The notes under the pieces: generated by a model
Told to the model about the DNA's origin: nothing
What the model saw: only the letters and a program-made list of their open reading frames with translations
Database searches by the model: none
NCBI GenBank assembly: GCA_039029395.1
Contig: JBCCGG010000018.1
Span: 1 to 64,000, forward strand
Direction of reading: 5' to 3'
DNA from: JBCCGG01 sp039029395
GTDB lineage: Bacteria; Pseudomonadota; Alphaproteobacteria; Kiloniellales; JAKSDN01
DNA length: 64,000 bases
Shown here: positions 37,252 through 46,155 of the stretch, in pieces
Layout of the letters: each line of letters begins with the position of its first letter
How positions within the stretch are numbered: position 1 is the stretch's first letter
Position numbers and translations under genes: made by a program

Positions 37252-39429
37252 ATGTACGAACAGATGGACGGCCTTGTGAGCGAAAAACCACCAGCAGCCA
37301 TCCTGGAGATCTCGCTGTTTGGAGGGATTCTCCTGCGTCATGGCGCCGAACGGGTGATCGAGCTCAAGAGCCACAAGGATCGCGCATTAGTGGGGTTCCT
37401 CGCCGTTTCCCCCGGCGTACCCTGTTCGCGCGACAAGCTTGCATCCCTGCTGTGGGGCGACAGCGGCAACAAGCAGGCCCGCGATAGCTTGAAGCAAGCG
37501 CTCATGCGCCTGCGCCGCGCGCTGGGTGCGGTAAGCCCTATGCCGCTGATCACGAACCGCCAGTCGGTGACACTCGATCGCGATGCCGTGACGGTCGACG
37601 TTGGCACCTTTGAGCAGCTTTTGAGCGATGAGTCCTTTGAATCCAGCCGGCGCGCCACCGAGCTTTATCGCGGCGACCTGCTGGACGGGATCCAGGTGCG
37701 CGATTCGGCGTTCGAGGACTGGCTGCTGGTCGAGCGACAGCGGCTGCGCGACCTGGATGTCGAGGCATCCGCAAGAGTGATGGCGCAGGCGCTGACAATG
37801 GGTCGCCGCGATTGCGCCGCCCTCGCCGCGCGTCGCCTTCTATCGAATGATCCTTTGCACGAAACCGCCTGCAGAACCCTGATGCAGCTCCACGCCGACC
37901 GCGGCGAAGGGACCCAAGCCTTGAAGCTGTTCGAGTCTTTGAGGGACAGATTGAGGCGGGAGCTTTCGGTGGCGCCGGAGCCCGACACCATCGCGTTGTA
38001 CGACGCCATTCGCAAACAACGCACCGGCAGTCTTTCCCGGGAGGCCCCATCCACAAACCATGGCGGCGTCGAGGAGTTGCCCTTGGCGCGGGTCGAACCG
38101 GAAAAGCCTTCGATCGCCGTGCTGCCATTCGTCAACATGAGTGACGACGCCGAGCAGGAGTACTTTGCCGACGGTCTCTCGGAAGACATAACCACCGATC
38201 TCTCCAAGGTTTCCGGTCTTTTCGTCGCGGCGCGGAACAGCGTCTTTACCTTCAAGGGTATGGCCGTTCAGGTGCAGCAGGTGGCCCGCGAGCTGAATGT
38301 CAGCTACGTGCTCAAGGGAAGCGTCCGCAAGGCCGCCGACCGCGTCCGGATCACGGCGCAGTTGGTCGATGGCACGACCGGCGACCATCTCTGGGCCAAC
38401 CGCTATGACCGCCGTCTCAGCGACATCTTCGCGCTGCAAGACGAAATCGCCGAGCGCATCGTCGACGTGCTCAAGGTGAAGCTTCTGCCCGAGGAGCTGA
38501 AGTATATCGGCAGCCATTCGACGATCAACGTCGATGCCTATCAATACTATTTGAGGGGCCGCGCCTTTTATCTGCGTGGCATCGATAAGCACAGCCTGCG
38601 CATTGCGCGCGAGATGTTCGTCAAGGCAACCGAGATCGATCCAAGCTATGCGCTCGCCTACGCCTCTATGGCGATTTGCGAGTCCTATCTTTCCATGAGC
38701 GCCTCGATGAAGGACTCCAACGCGAGCTTCGAAAGCTGTTTGGCCAATAGCTTGCGGGCATTGGATCTTGACCCGAACTTGGCCGAGGCCTATGCGGGCA
38801 AAGGCTTGGCGCTCTATGCCGCCGGTCGCTACGCCGATGCCGCCGCCGAGTTCAAGCAGGCGATCGATCTGGGACCGCACCTTTTTGAAGCCCATTTCTT
38901 CTACGCCCGCAACTGCCGCCTTCAAGGTTTTCGGGAGCAAGCGGCAGCGCTTTTTGAGCGCTCTTCTTCCTTGCGGCCCAATGACTTTCGGTCGCTCGGC
39001 CTCTATTCCGAGGAGTGCCAGGCGCTCGGCCGGCACGACGACTTCATGGCCGCCGCACGGCGTTGCTTGGCGCGTATCGAAGCGGAGATCGAGACACACC
39101 CGGACAACGCGGGCGCTCTTGCCTTCGGCAGCGCCGTTTTGGTCGACCTGGGGCAGCGCGAAAAAGCGGAGGATTGGGCCGAACGCGCCCTGATGATCGG
39201 CCCGGACGATAGCCTGGTTCACTACAATGTCGCCCGAACCTATAGCTTACTCGGAGCGCTTGATCGGGCGCTCGGCCATCTGGAGCAATCCTACTGCTGT
39301 TCTCCGCTGTTTCAGCGCCGCTTGGCGATGTGGATGAGATATGACGAGGATCTGGACGAACTGCGGGCTCAGCCCAGGTTCCGCTCGCTGGTTGAGCGCC
39401 TAAGGGTCGAGCTCGTCATCGAGTGGTGA
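37252..39429 (+). CDS. BTAD-TolB-TPR signalling/transcription regulator
   Basis: A 725-residue modular protein. Residues about 15-110 form an OmpR/SARP-like winged helix (DRALVGFLAVSPGVPCSRDKL) and about 115-255 a bacterial transcriptional activator domain (BTAD; helices with RRLLSNDPLHETACRTLMQL). A TolB/FlgO-like domain follows (SIAVLPFVNMSDDAEQEYFA, VSYVLKGSVRKAADRVRITA), and the C-terminal 270 residues are TPR repeats (ALAYASMAI, LAEAYAGKGLALYAAGRYAD). Such proteins are often called adenylate-cyclase-like, but no cyclase domain is present here. GTG at 37249 and ATG at 37252 are adjacent candidate starts. Target genes are unknown. Confidence 0.85.
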   Translation: MYEQMDGLVSEKPPAAILEISLFGGILLRHGAERVIELKSHKDRALVGFLAVSPGVPCSRDKLASLLWGDSGNKQARDSLKQALMRLRRALGAVSPMPLITNRQSVTLDRDAVTVDVGTFEQLLSDESFESSRRATELYRGDLLDGIQVRDSAFEDWLLVERQRLRDLDVEASARVMAQALTMGRRDCAALAARRLLSNDPLHETACRTLMQLHADRGEGTQALKLFESLRDRLRRELSVAPEPDTIALYDAIRKQRTGSLSREAPSTNHGGVEELPLARVEPEKPSIAVLPFVNMSDDAEQEYFADGLSEDITTDLSKVSGLFVAARNSVFTFKGMAVQVQQVARELNVSYVLKGSVRKAADRVRITAQLVDGTTGDHLWANRYDRRLSDIFALQDEIAERIVDVLKVKLLPEELKYIGSHSTINVDAYQYYLRGRAFYLRGIDKHSLRIAREMFVKATEIDPSYALAYASMAICESYLSMSASMKDSNASFESCLANSLRALDLDPNLAEAYAGKGLALYAAGRYADAAAEFKQAIDLGPHLFEAHFFYARNCRLQGFREQAAALFERSSSLRPNDFRSLGLYSEECQALGRHDDFMAAARRCLARIEAEIETHPDNAGALAFGSAVLVDLGQREKAEDWAERALMIGPDDSLVHYNVARTYSLLGALDRALGHLEQSYCCSPLFQRRLAMWMRYDEDLDELRAQPRFRSLVERLRVELVIEW

Positions 39430-39617
39430 CGAAGAGGGCATCTCCATAGGCACATGTTCCTCAGCGGCGGTGCGCGGGACGGCGACGATCCTATCCGACA
39501 GCTAGAGCCGAACTCGATCCTTCACGGCTTTGTGAGGCGGGAGAAAAAGGGTGGATCGAAGGACCGACCGGATAGACGATGGTCGCAGCGTCGCCGGCGA
39601 AGCGGCGCAGGCGTACG

Positions 39618-40241
39618 TTACGGCTGCTGCTTCATCTCCGTGTTGATCCGCACCGTTATCTTGTCGGTCGGTCCGGAGGGAAAAGCGCCGACGCCGAACT
39701 CCAGGTGATTGATATCCGTCTCGGCGGCAAAGGCGATCCAGTTGCCCTTGTAGTGGTCGATGTATTGGCCGACCGGGTGTTCGCCTCTGTGGGTTAGGGT
39801 GACGTGCAATGTGGTTGGCTTGGTGACACCATGAATGGTGAGGTTACCCGTTACATCGGCGGTCGTGTCGCCGGTTCGCTTCACGCTGGTGCTTTCGAAG
39901 GTCGCTGTCGGGTACTTCTCCACGTCGAAAAAATCGCTGCTTTTCAGATGCTTGTCCAGCGCCGGAACCCCGGTGAAGAGACTGTCCGTGTCGATGGTGA
40001 CGTTGATCGTAGAGTTTTCGACGTCATCCGGATCGAGCACAAGCGTGCCGTCGGCCTTCCCGAACTCGCCGTGCTGCATCGAAACACCGGCGTGGCTCCA
40101 GGCGAAACCGATCTCGGTGTGCCCCTGATCGAACTTGTAGGTGTCGGCGGCCTGCACACTTCCGGCCAGGACCGAAGTCATGAAAAAGGCGAATGCCCCA
40201 AGAACGTATTGCGATTTCGGTCGGTGGTTGTGAAGCGTCAC
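39618..40241 (-). CDS. YceI-family periplasmic protein
   Basis: A 207-residue protein with a signal peptide (VLGAFAFFMTSVLAGSVQA) and the complete YceI lipocalin-like fold. Landmarks are YKFDQGHTEIGFAWSHAGVS, DSLFTGVPALDKHLKSSDFF, TVTGNLTIHGVTKP-type strand and GVGAFPSGPTDKITVRINTE. The family binds polyisoprenoid lipids such as ubiquinone in the periplasm and is often stress-induced. It is divergent from the AraC-type regulator at 40382 across a 140-bp gap, so that regulator may control it. Confidence 0.9.
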   Translation of the reverse strand: MTLHNHRPKSQYVLGAFAFFMTSVLAGSVQAADTYKFDQGHTEIGFAWSHAGVSMQHGEFGKADGTLVLDPDDVENSTINVTIDTDSLFTGVPALDKHLKSSDFFDVEKYPTATFESTSVKRTGDTTADVTGNLTIHGVTKPTTLHVTLTHRGEHPVGQYIDHYKGNWIAFAAETDINHLEFGVGAFPSGPTDKITVRINTEMKQQP

Positions 40242-40381
40242 GAGGTCTCTCCCACTTCAGTTGGAATCACGCGTTCCCCACGGCGATCACGCCGGATGAA
40301 CCGTGCTCGGAATCTACTGAGGCGCCAAGCATCGAGCTTGACAAATATTGCTATCTTCGCTGCGCTCGCCCCGCGGAGCGC

Positions 40382-41290
40382 ATGACGATGGCGATGGCCG
40401 GGCAACGACATCGAATGAACCGTGCGATGAACTATGCACGCGCCAATGTCGGGGAGGATTTGGACCTTCATCGATTGGCGGACATCGCCTGTTTGTCCAA
40501 GTACCACTTCCTGCGTGCGTTCCGGGACCACTTTCACGAAACGCCGATCCAGTTTTTGCAACGCATTCGCCTCGAACATGCCGCCAGCCAGCTCGTCTAC
40601 TATCCGGAAGCGCGGATCACGGATGTCGCCTTGGACAGCGGGTTCCGGTCAACGGAGTATTTTTCCCGCGCCTTTCGGTCCCGATTCGGCGTCGCGCCCC
40701 GGTCCTTCAAGGCTTCCAACAGATGGTGCTTCGACACCTTCAGGCGGGCCAACCCGCTCAAGCATGAGGTCTACATTCCGCCCGCCCGCCTGCGCCAATC
40801 GGATATCAAGACCTTTAGGGTCCGCACCGAATACCGGCCGGCGCAGCGCATCGCCTACATCCGACACCTGGGGCCCTTCGGCGACGTTGGCGACAGCATC
40901 ACCAGGACGTTCGACGCGCTTCAACGTTGGGCCCGGCAGCGCGGACTTCCGCTGCGCGATGCGTCCTACATCGGCGTTTGCTCCGGCAACGTCAACATCA
41001 CGCCGGCGCACCTTTGTTTGTACGATGCCGGCCTCTTTGTGCGGGACGATATCGGGGAAGACGAAACCGTCAGCGTTCGCGTCATTCCGGAGGGTTGGTA
41101 CGCGACACTCCACGTGCAATGCCCACCCGAGGCGCTGAACAGCAGATGGCAATGGCTGACCGCGACATGGTTGCCCGCTAGCGGTTGGAGAATGGCCTTC
41201 CGCCCCTGCTATGAACTGTTCCGCTTGGAGGAGGGCCAAAGAGTCCGATCCGAGTTCGGGGCGCGGCTATGCCTGGCGGTCACCAGATAG
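40382..41290 (+). CDS. AraC-family regulator with GyrI-like effector domain
   Basis: A 302-residue regulator with an N-terminal AraC double helix-turn-helix (residues about 10-110: LADIACLSKYHFLRAFRDHF, ITDVALDSGFRSTEYFSRAF) and a C-terminal GyrI-like small-molecule domain (YIRHLGPFGDVGDSITRTFD, VSVRVIPEGWYATLHV). This is the Rob/SbmC-type layout, with ligand binding by the GyrI domain; ligands of such proteins are often drugs or lipophilic cations. The ATG at 40382 was chosen because the upstream extension has no domain and overlaps the YceI promoter region. The divergent YceI gene is the obvious candidate target. Confidence 0.88.
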   Translation: MTMAMAGQRHRMNRAMNYARANVGEDLDLHRLADIACLSKYHFLRAFRDHFHETPIQFLQRIRLEHAASQLVYYPEARITDVALDSGFRSTEYFSRAFRSRFGVAPRSFKASNRWCFDTFRRANPLKHEVYIPPARLRQSDIKTFRVRTEYRPAQRIAYIRHLGPFGDVGDSITRTFDALQRWARQRGLPLRDASYIGVCSGNVNITPAHLCLYDAGLFVRDDIGEDETVSVRVIPEGWYATLHVQCPPEALNSRWQWLTATWLPASGWRMAFRPCYELFRLEEGQRVRSEFGARLCLAVTR

Positions 41291-41305
41291 GTGGCGCAAC
41301 CCGCT

Positions 41306-42997
41306 TCACGTCGGCTCCTCGGCGTTTTGCGCCGGAGCCTCCACGACCAAAGGCAGGCGCACGGTGAAGGTCGAGCCGACTCCTGGCTCGCTGGTCAGAT
41401 CGATCTCGCCGCCCATCATCTGGCAAAGCCGCCGGCTGATCGTTAGGCCCAGACCCGTGCCGCCGTATTGCCTGACTTGCGTGCCTTCTGCCTGAGTGAA
41501 GGCCTCGAAGACTTTCTCGCACTGCTCTGGGGTCATGCCGATTCCGGTATCGGACACCATGAGATGGAGCCAATCGGCACCGCCGATCCGGCTGCGCCCG
41601 GCTTCCAGGGTGACCTCGCCGCCTTCGGTGAACTTGCAAGCGTTGCTCAGCAGATTGAGGACGACCTGGCGCACCCTGGTCTTGTCGGCATACATGAGAC
41701 CCAGATCCTCCGCGCAGCGGATCTCCAGTCGGTTGCCGTTGCGCTTGGCCAGGGGCTGCACGGCGGCCGCGGTCTCCTCCAACAAGGCGGCGGTGTCGTA
41801 GCTCTCGAGAAAAAGGTCGTACTTTCCGGCCTCGATTTTGGAGAGATCCAGCAGCTGGTTGATGAGCTCGAGGAGGTGCTCGGAGCTGATCAGGATCTTC
41901 TCCAGGTTCTCGTACTGCTTGTCCGAGATGGCGGGTTTGGTTTGGCGCATGACCAAGCGGGTGAAGCCGACGATGGCGTTCATCGGCGTGCGCAACTCGT
42001 GGCTCATGTTGGCCAGGAAGTGGCTCTTGGCCTCGGTCGCGCCGAGCGCTTCTTCCCGGGCCTCGACCAGCCGCTCCTGCGCCTGCACCCGCTCGAACAC
42101 CCGGCCGAGCTGGCGGCAGATCTGGGTCATGGCCTGCAGCAGGGGATCGGTGAGCTGGCCCGGCTCGCCGGAGAAGAACTCGAGCACCGCGACAACCCGG
42201 TCGCCGGCCTGGACGGGAAAAGCATAGGCGCCCCTGACGCCGGCCCCGGCCGCCAGCGCGCCCTTGGGGAAGCCCGGGTCCTGCGAGACATCGTCGATCC
42301 AAGCCGCCCGTCCGCTGGCCAGGACACGCCCGAGCAAGCCGGACTCGGCGGCCGACGGGGCGCCTTCGATGGCCTCCCGCAGGGCCTCGAAGCCTTGGCT
42401 GTCGTCCAGATGCCAAATGCCGCTGGGCACCAGCTGGCGGGCCGTTTCGTTGAGCTGGTAGACATGCCCGGCCGGCCAGCGGGTGTGGGCGCAGACCCGG
42501 TCGAGCGCGATGCGCATGGCCTCCTCGGCGCTGGTGGCCTCGTTGGCGGCGCGGGTGATGACCTCGATCAGCAGCAGGCGCTCGGCCCGGTCCTTCTCGC
42601 GCTCGATCTCGCGGGTGTTGCGCTCGACCATGGCCGAGTAGGACTCGATCATCGATTCCAGCTCGCGCATGCGGGTGATGTTCTGGCACTCGGCCACCAG
42701 CAGCGCCTCATCGTTTGAGGTCGCGCGGCTGAGCGCCAGGGCGATCACCAGCGTGCGCCGCTTGGGTTTGATCGACAGCTCCACCGAGTGCGAGCGGCCG
42801 GCGGCCAGATCGGCCCGCATGGCTTCCAGGTCGACGCCGGGAAAGACCGTGGCCAGGGTGGAGTCGGGCGCGGGAACGCCGAACCAGCTGGAGAACTTCT
42901 CGTTGCTGAAGCGAAATCTCAGGTCCTCTTCACCGAGAATCGCGATGCCGACCCCGATGGCGCGGAGCAGTTGCTCGTTGATCGCCGCGATGTTCAT
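41306..42997 (-). CDS. PAS-GAF sensor histidine kinase, coupled to a globin
   Basis: A 563-residue kinase with no membrane segments. A PAS domain covers about residues 1-115, a coiled-coil linker 115-145, and a GAF domain 150-305. The HisKA dimerisation helix has phosphoacceptor His333 in MSHELRTPMNA, and the HATPase domain has its N box (NLLSNACKFTEGG), G1 (VSDTGIGM) and G2 (GGTGLGL). No response regulator or receiver domain is present in the gene or next to it. Its ATG overlaps the stop of the globin gene (ATGA), so the two are made together. The cytoplasmic kinase may read oxygen or nitric oxide through the globin; this is inference. Confidence 0.9.
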   Translation of the reverse strand: MNIAAINEQLLRAIGVGIAILGEEDLRFRFSNEKFSSWFGVPAPDSTLATVFPGVDLEAMRADLAAGRSHSVELSIKPKRRTLVIALALSRATSNDEALLVAECQNITRMRELESMIESYSAMVERNTREIEREKDRAERLLLIEVITRAANEATSAEEAMRIALDRVCAHTRWPAGHVYQLNETARQLVPSGIWHLDDSQGFEALREAIEGAPSAAESGLLGRVLASGRAAWIDDVSQDPGFPKGALAAGAGVRGAYAFPVQAGDRVVAVLEFFSGEPGQLTDPLLQAMTQICRQLGRVFERVQAQERLVEAREEALGATEAKSHFLANMSHELRTPMNAIVGFTRLVMRQTKPAISDKQYENLEKILISSEHLLELINQLLDLSKIEAGKYDLFLESYDTAALLEETAAAVQPLAKRNGNRLEIRCAEDLGLMYADKTRVRQVVLNLLSNACKFTEGGEVTLEAGRSRIGGADWLHLMVSDTGIGMTPEQCEKVFEAFTQAEGTQVRQYGGTGLGLTISRRLCQMMGGEIDLTSEPGVGSTFTVRLPLVVEAPAQNAEEPT

Positions 42998-43362
42998 CCG
43001 GCGTCTCGGTCCACGATACAGCTTCGGCGCGCTTCGATCTCGCTCAGCACCGCGTTCCGGTCCGCGGCCTCGAAGCCGAATTCGTCGAGCGTCTCGGCAA
43101 GCAGCTCGATCATCTCGTCCATGTCCGGGTCGGAAATGCCAAGCGGCGCGTGAATCACCTTGAGGTGCTCGTTCGAGTAGGAGGCCGGGCCGCCGAGCAG
43201 CGACGACATGAACTTGGTCTGATGGTCCACGACCTTCTTCAGGTCGATGTCCTCGAAGTAATCGCCGATCTGATCGGAATCCATCACCTTGTCGTAGAAC
43301 GACAAGACGACCCGGCTGACCACGGCGAATCCGCCGTATTTCTGAAAAAGCGAGTCCGACAT
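42994..43362 (-). CDS. Truncated hemoglobin, group I (GlbN-like)
   Basis: A 122-residue group I truncated globin. It has the B-helix FYDKVM with Tyr23 (B10), the E-helix HQTKFMSSLLGGPASY, and the proximal histidine His71 in VIHAPLGIS (F8). These match ligand-binding trHbI proteins, which bind oxygen or nitric oxide. The ATG at 43362 starts just before the first helix; a longer frame reaches 43416. The stop overlaps the kinase start by 4 bp, which is unusual for this family and suggests a sensory role. Confidence 0.9.
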   Translation of the reverse strand: MSDSLFQKYGGFAVVSRVVLSFYDKVMDSDQIGDYFEDIDLKKVVDHQTKFMSSLLGGPASYSNEHLKVIHAPLGISDPDMDEMIELLAETLDEFGFEAADRNAVLSEIEARRSCIVDRDAG

Positions 43363-43794
43363 CCTAGTCCGTCCGCGGCGGCAAGCTATTGCACTGTCAT
43401 AGGACCTAATCTGCAAGTCCAGTCGAGACGGCCATGAGGCGATTTCCTCCGCCCGACCCTTCGCGTCTGGCTTCTATCACGCTTGCCCGCCGATGTCGGC
43501 AGCTAATGCCACAAGCCTCCATTGTCCCCCTCCGGTCGGCCACTACTTGGTCCGGCCCTCCAACCAAGGCAAGTCTAGCGTCGTCGCGGAGTCGAGTCTA
43601 TCTCCGCCCAGAGGCTTGCCGGGCGCAACGGCTTCCATAGCCCCGGCCCTTGATACAACTGAAACACAAAAGCCGCGCCACGGAAGTCAAGCTGAAACAG
43701 TGCCTTCCTAGGTCAATGGGCAACCAACACCAGGCCGGTCCAAGACGGGACCGGCGACCGGTACCCTTTGACACCCCGAACGGGAGGGCAAGCT
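43363..43794. other. Intergenic region without a supported gene
   Basis: The 432-bp divergent gap between the globin and the beta-helix gene contains only short frames without ribosome sites. It must hold promoters for both genes, but I see no clear operator or repeat. Confidence 0.5.
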
Positions 43795-44772
43795 ATGTAC
43801 AAGCTCAGCAGACCCCTACAGGAGACCCTCGCGGCGCCCGCGCTGCTCGCGGCCGCCTTTCTCTACAGCGGTCCGGCCGGGGCCGCGCCCCCGGCAACCG
43901 ATCTCGATTGCACGAAGTGCGTCGAGTCGGCGGAGCTTCTGCCTGGCATCATCGGCCCCCGTGAGCTGGCCGATGACGCCGTCTTCGTCACCACAGTTCT
44001 GGTGCGCGCGGACGGCACGCCCGAGGATAACTGCAATGCCCTGCTCGACGCCTTGGTGGACACCTCCATCGCGACAGAAACGGACCCTTACCTGATCAAG
44101 CTGGAGCCGGGCATCTACAACTGCCCCTTCCCCCTGTTGGTGGAGATGAACTCCTACGTGGATATCGAAGGGTCCGGCCAGAACACCACGATCATCCGAG
44201 GCCACCGGGATCCGGTCGTCGAGATGGCGGCCCACTCGGAGCTCCGCCAGGTCACCGTCGATGCCCATGGACTCTTCCCGGAGGGCGTCGAGATGCGCTA
44301 CACCGACACGCGCCTGGCTGACGTGACGGTGATCGCCAATATCGGAAAGCCGGGCTCCATACCCCTTGGCGTGCAGATCGGATCGGCCGTCCCGAACCCG
44401 AACCAGCCCGCGGAGATCGATCTTGACCACGTGACGGTCAGGGCCGGCTTGGACGGCAAGCTGGACCCCTTCAACCCGTCCTACGGCACGGCCATCAAGG
44501 TCGGCGGCCTGGTGATCGTGCACATGACCGACGTGCACGCGAAGGCCGCCAATTCGGCTCTTGGTTTGGTTTCACTGAACAGCGCCAGGGTCGTCGCCAC
44601 TGGCTCGGTCTTCCAGGGCGCCGGCGTGAGCATGTGGGTCGAGACCACCAACACGGCGGTGATGGTCTCCAGCCAGCTGATCGGCCCCCTGGGCATCATC
44701 TCCGGCGTGGCCCGCTGCATCTCCAGCTACAACTTCCTTTACAACGACCTCAATCCCGATTGCACGCCCTAA
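43795..44772 (+). CDS. Secreted beta-helix-like protein (paralogue of 5917-6930)
   Basis: A 325-residue protein with a signal peptide (ALLAAAFLYSGPAGA) and a right-handed beta-helix-type body. It shares several blocks with the protein at 5917-6930: VTTVLV...DNCNALLDAL, YLIKLEPGIYNC, DIEGSGQNTTIIRG, SELRQVTV, and an end with ARCISSYNFLYNDLNPDC. The conserved cysteines may form a disulfide. The ATG at 43795 follows GGGAGGG. There is no catalytic motif that I recognise. It is likely an exported binding or structural protein of the same family as its paralogue. Confidence 0.72.
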   Translation: MYKLSRPLQETLAAPALLAAAFLYSGPAGAAPPATDLDCTKCVESAELLPGIIGPRELADDAVFVTTVLVRADGTPEDNCNALLDALVDTSIATETDPYLIKLEPGIYNCPFPLLVEMNSYVDIEGSGQNTTIIRGHRDPVVEMAAHSELRQVTVDAHGLFPEGVEMRYTDTRLADVTVIANIGKPGSIPLGVQIGSAVPNPNQPAEIDLDHVTVRAGLDGKLDPFNPSYGTAIKVGGLVIVHMTDVHAKAANSALGLVSLNSARVVATGSVFQGAGVSMWVETTNTAVMVSSQLIGPLGIISGVARCISSYNFLYNDLNPDCTP

Positions 44773-44806
44773 GGCCCACGATCGAGCCTTCGGTCTCCAA
44801 ATGGCG

Positions 44807-44834
44807 CGCGGGAGCAGCGGATGTTGCTCCCGCG
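44807..44834. terminator. Stem-loop between convergent genes, possible terminator
   Basis: CGCGGGAGCA (44807-44816) pairs perfectly with TGCTCCCGCG (44825-44834) across an 8-base loop. The tail is TG-rich rather than a T-run, so termination efficiency is uncertain. It lies between the convergent genes ending at 44772 and 44890. Confidence 0.6.
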
Positions 44835-44889
44835 TGTGTGTCTCTGTGCTGAATCCGGGAAATTTTGGGGCCAACCCCCAGTCTCGGCG

Positions 44890-45294
44890 CTAGTGATCTG
44901 TCCGTGCTTCGGGTTGTACGATTCGACCCGCTTCGACCATCATCGTGGTCACTTTGGGAAGCGCGCCGTCGGGAATCTCGGAAGACGCGGGCTCGACGAT
45001 CAGGGGGCCGGTGAACCAATCGGCCTCGACCTCCTCCAGGTCGTCGAACATTTCGGCAACCCCGGTGTATTGGCCGTCGCGCCAGGCGTAGAGCCCGATC
45101 AGCCACAAGGTATCGTCCCGGATCTCCCACTTTCCTACATAGCCGCGCTTGCAGGTCGGAGTCCGCTGGTCGAACACGGATTTCGAGTCCAGCGTGCGAA
45201 GCCAGGGCAACAGTGGCGTTGTGTAGAGGGTGTGTAGTACACCCTTGATGTAGAGTATCTCGGGAAGCTGCTCCAGCTCGGCTTGGCGCTTCAT
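44890..45294 (-). CDS. Hypothetical cytoplasmic protein
   Basis: A 134-residue protein with no signal peptide or membrane segment. The central portion (CKRGYVGKWEIRDDTLWLIG, then QYTGVAEMFD and ADWFTGPLIV) reads as a beta-rich small domain found in scattered bacterial hypothetical proteins. I recall no function for it. The ATG at 45294 follows GGGGAGAA; another ATG lies five codons upstream. It could be a small immunity- or sensor-like protein, but nothing here proves that. Confidence 0.5.
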   Translation of the reverse strand: MKRQAELEQLPEILYIKGVLHTLYTTPLLPWLRTLDSKSVFDQRTPTCKRGYVGKWEIRDDTLWLIGLYAWRDGQYTGVAEMFDDLEEVEADWFTGPLIVEPASSEIPDGALPKVTTMMVEAGRIVQPEARTDH

Positions 45295-45478
45295 GACATT
45301 CTCCCCCAAACGCGAAGGTCAGATTATCATCCGATTCCCGCGCCATCTAGGCAAGCCCGCCGATCGGCGCCTTGGGCCGACTTCACCGAGACTTGATGGC
45401 GCGCGTCTGGTCGGCCAGGGCCCATCTAGGTGCCGATGATCGGAGCCAGGGCAGGAGACGGGCTTCGCTGCAAAGGCT

Positions 45479-46129
45479 CTAAACTCGCAAATTCCTCACA
45501 TGGGCTCGAAGAGCCGCGCGATTGACGTTGCTGAGCAACTCGGATTGGCTCTTTTTCCTTTGGGCGCAGATCTGTGTCAGCCAGTGGTGGAGCAGCCGCA
45601 GCCAAGGGTGGCGCAGAGAGATCGTTTCATTCGTTGCTTGATCTGCTGGAAACTCATCCACGATCCGCAAAACCGTGATCCACCCCTTGGTCACGGCGAG
45701 AATCTTTCTCAAGGCATCTGCAAAACAAAATTTGCCACGACACATTTGCCGCATTGTATCCATCCAGCTCAAAAGCGTCCTTGTCTGCCGCTCGAAGTCA
45801 AGCTCGTCGAAATCAATTGCCGTTATCGCCACATACTCATCTTGCTGTTCTTCCAGAGGTTGGCCAAACAGCGCCTTCCAATCCGCTCCCAGCGAGTGAT
45901 TGGCCTGAACCCAGACCCGCGCACCTTCGAAGAAAACCTGCGCGCGCGCCCAGGGTCCGCCATCGCTCAGGACCGTCGCGCCGCAGCTGTCGACGGCGCT
46001 TCGAATTCTTTCGACACTCTCTTCGAAGGTTTGGTTGTCGATTTCTCCATTTCGATCCAGGGCCAGCTCCGCGAGCGCCGCCGCCTCGCAAAGGCCTTGC
46101 ATTGCTGTTCTAAGATCCTGGCGACTCAT
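45479..46129 (-). CDS. Unrecognised protein, pair member with 46156-46851
   Basis: A 216-residue mainly helical, soluble protein with a central acidic segment (AITAIDFDELDFERQTRTLL) and a basic C-terminal end (RAALRAHVRNLRV). It has four cysteines, two of them close together in RQMCRGKFCF. No family is recognised. It starts 26 bp after the stop of the gene at 46156-46851, so the two form a small operon that is unlike its neighbours in base use. Confidence 0.5.
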   Translation of the reverse strand: MSRQDLRTAMQGLCEAAALAELALDRNGEIDNQTFEESVERIRSAVDSCGATVLSDGGPWARAQVFFEGARVWVQANHSLGADWKALFGQPLEEQQDEYVAITAIDFDELDFERQTRTLLSWMDTMRQMCRGKFCFADALRKILAVTKGWITVLRIVDEFPADQATNETISLRHPWLRLLHHWLTQICAQRKKSQSELLSNVNRAALRAHVRNLRV

Positions 46130-46155
46130 CGCTCAAGTCGTCCCCGTTCGGCGTT

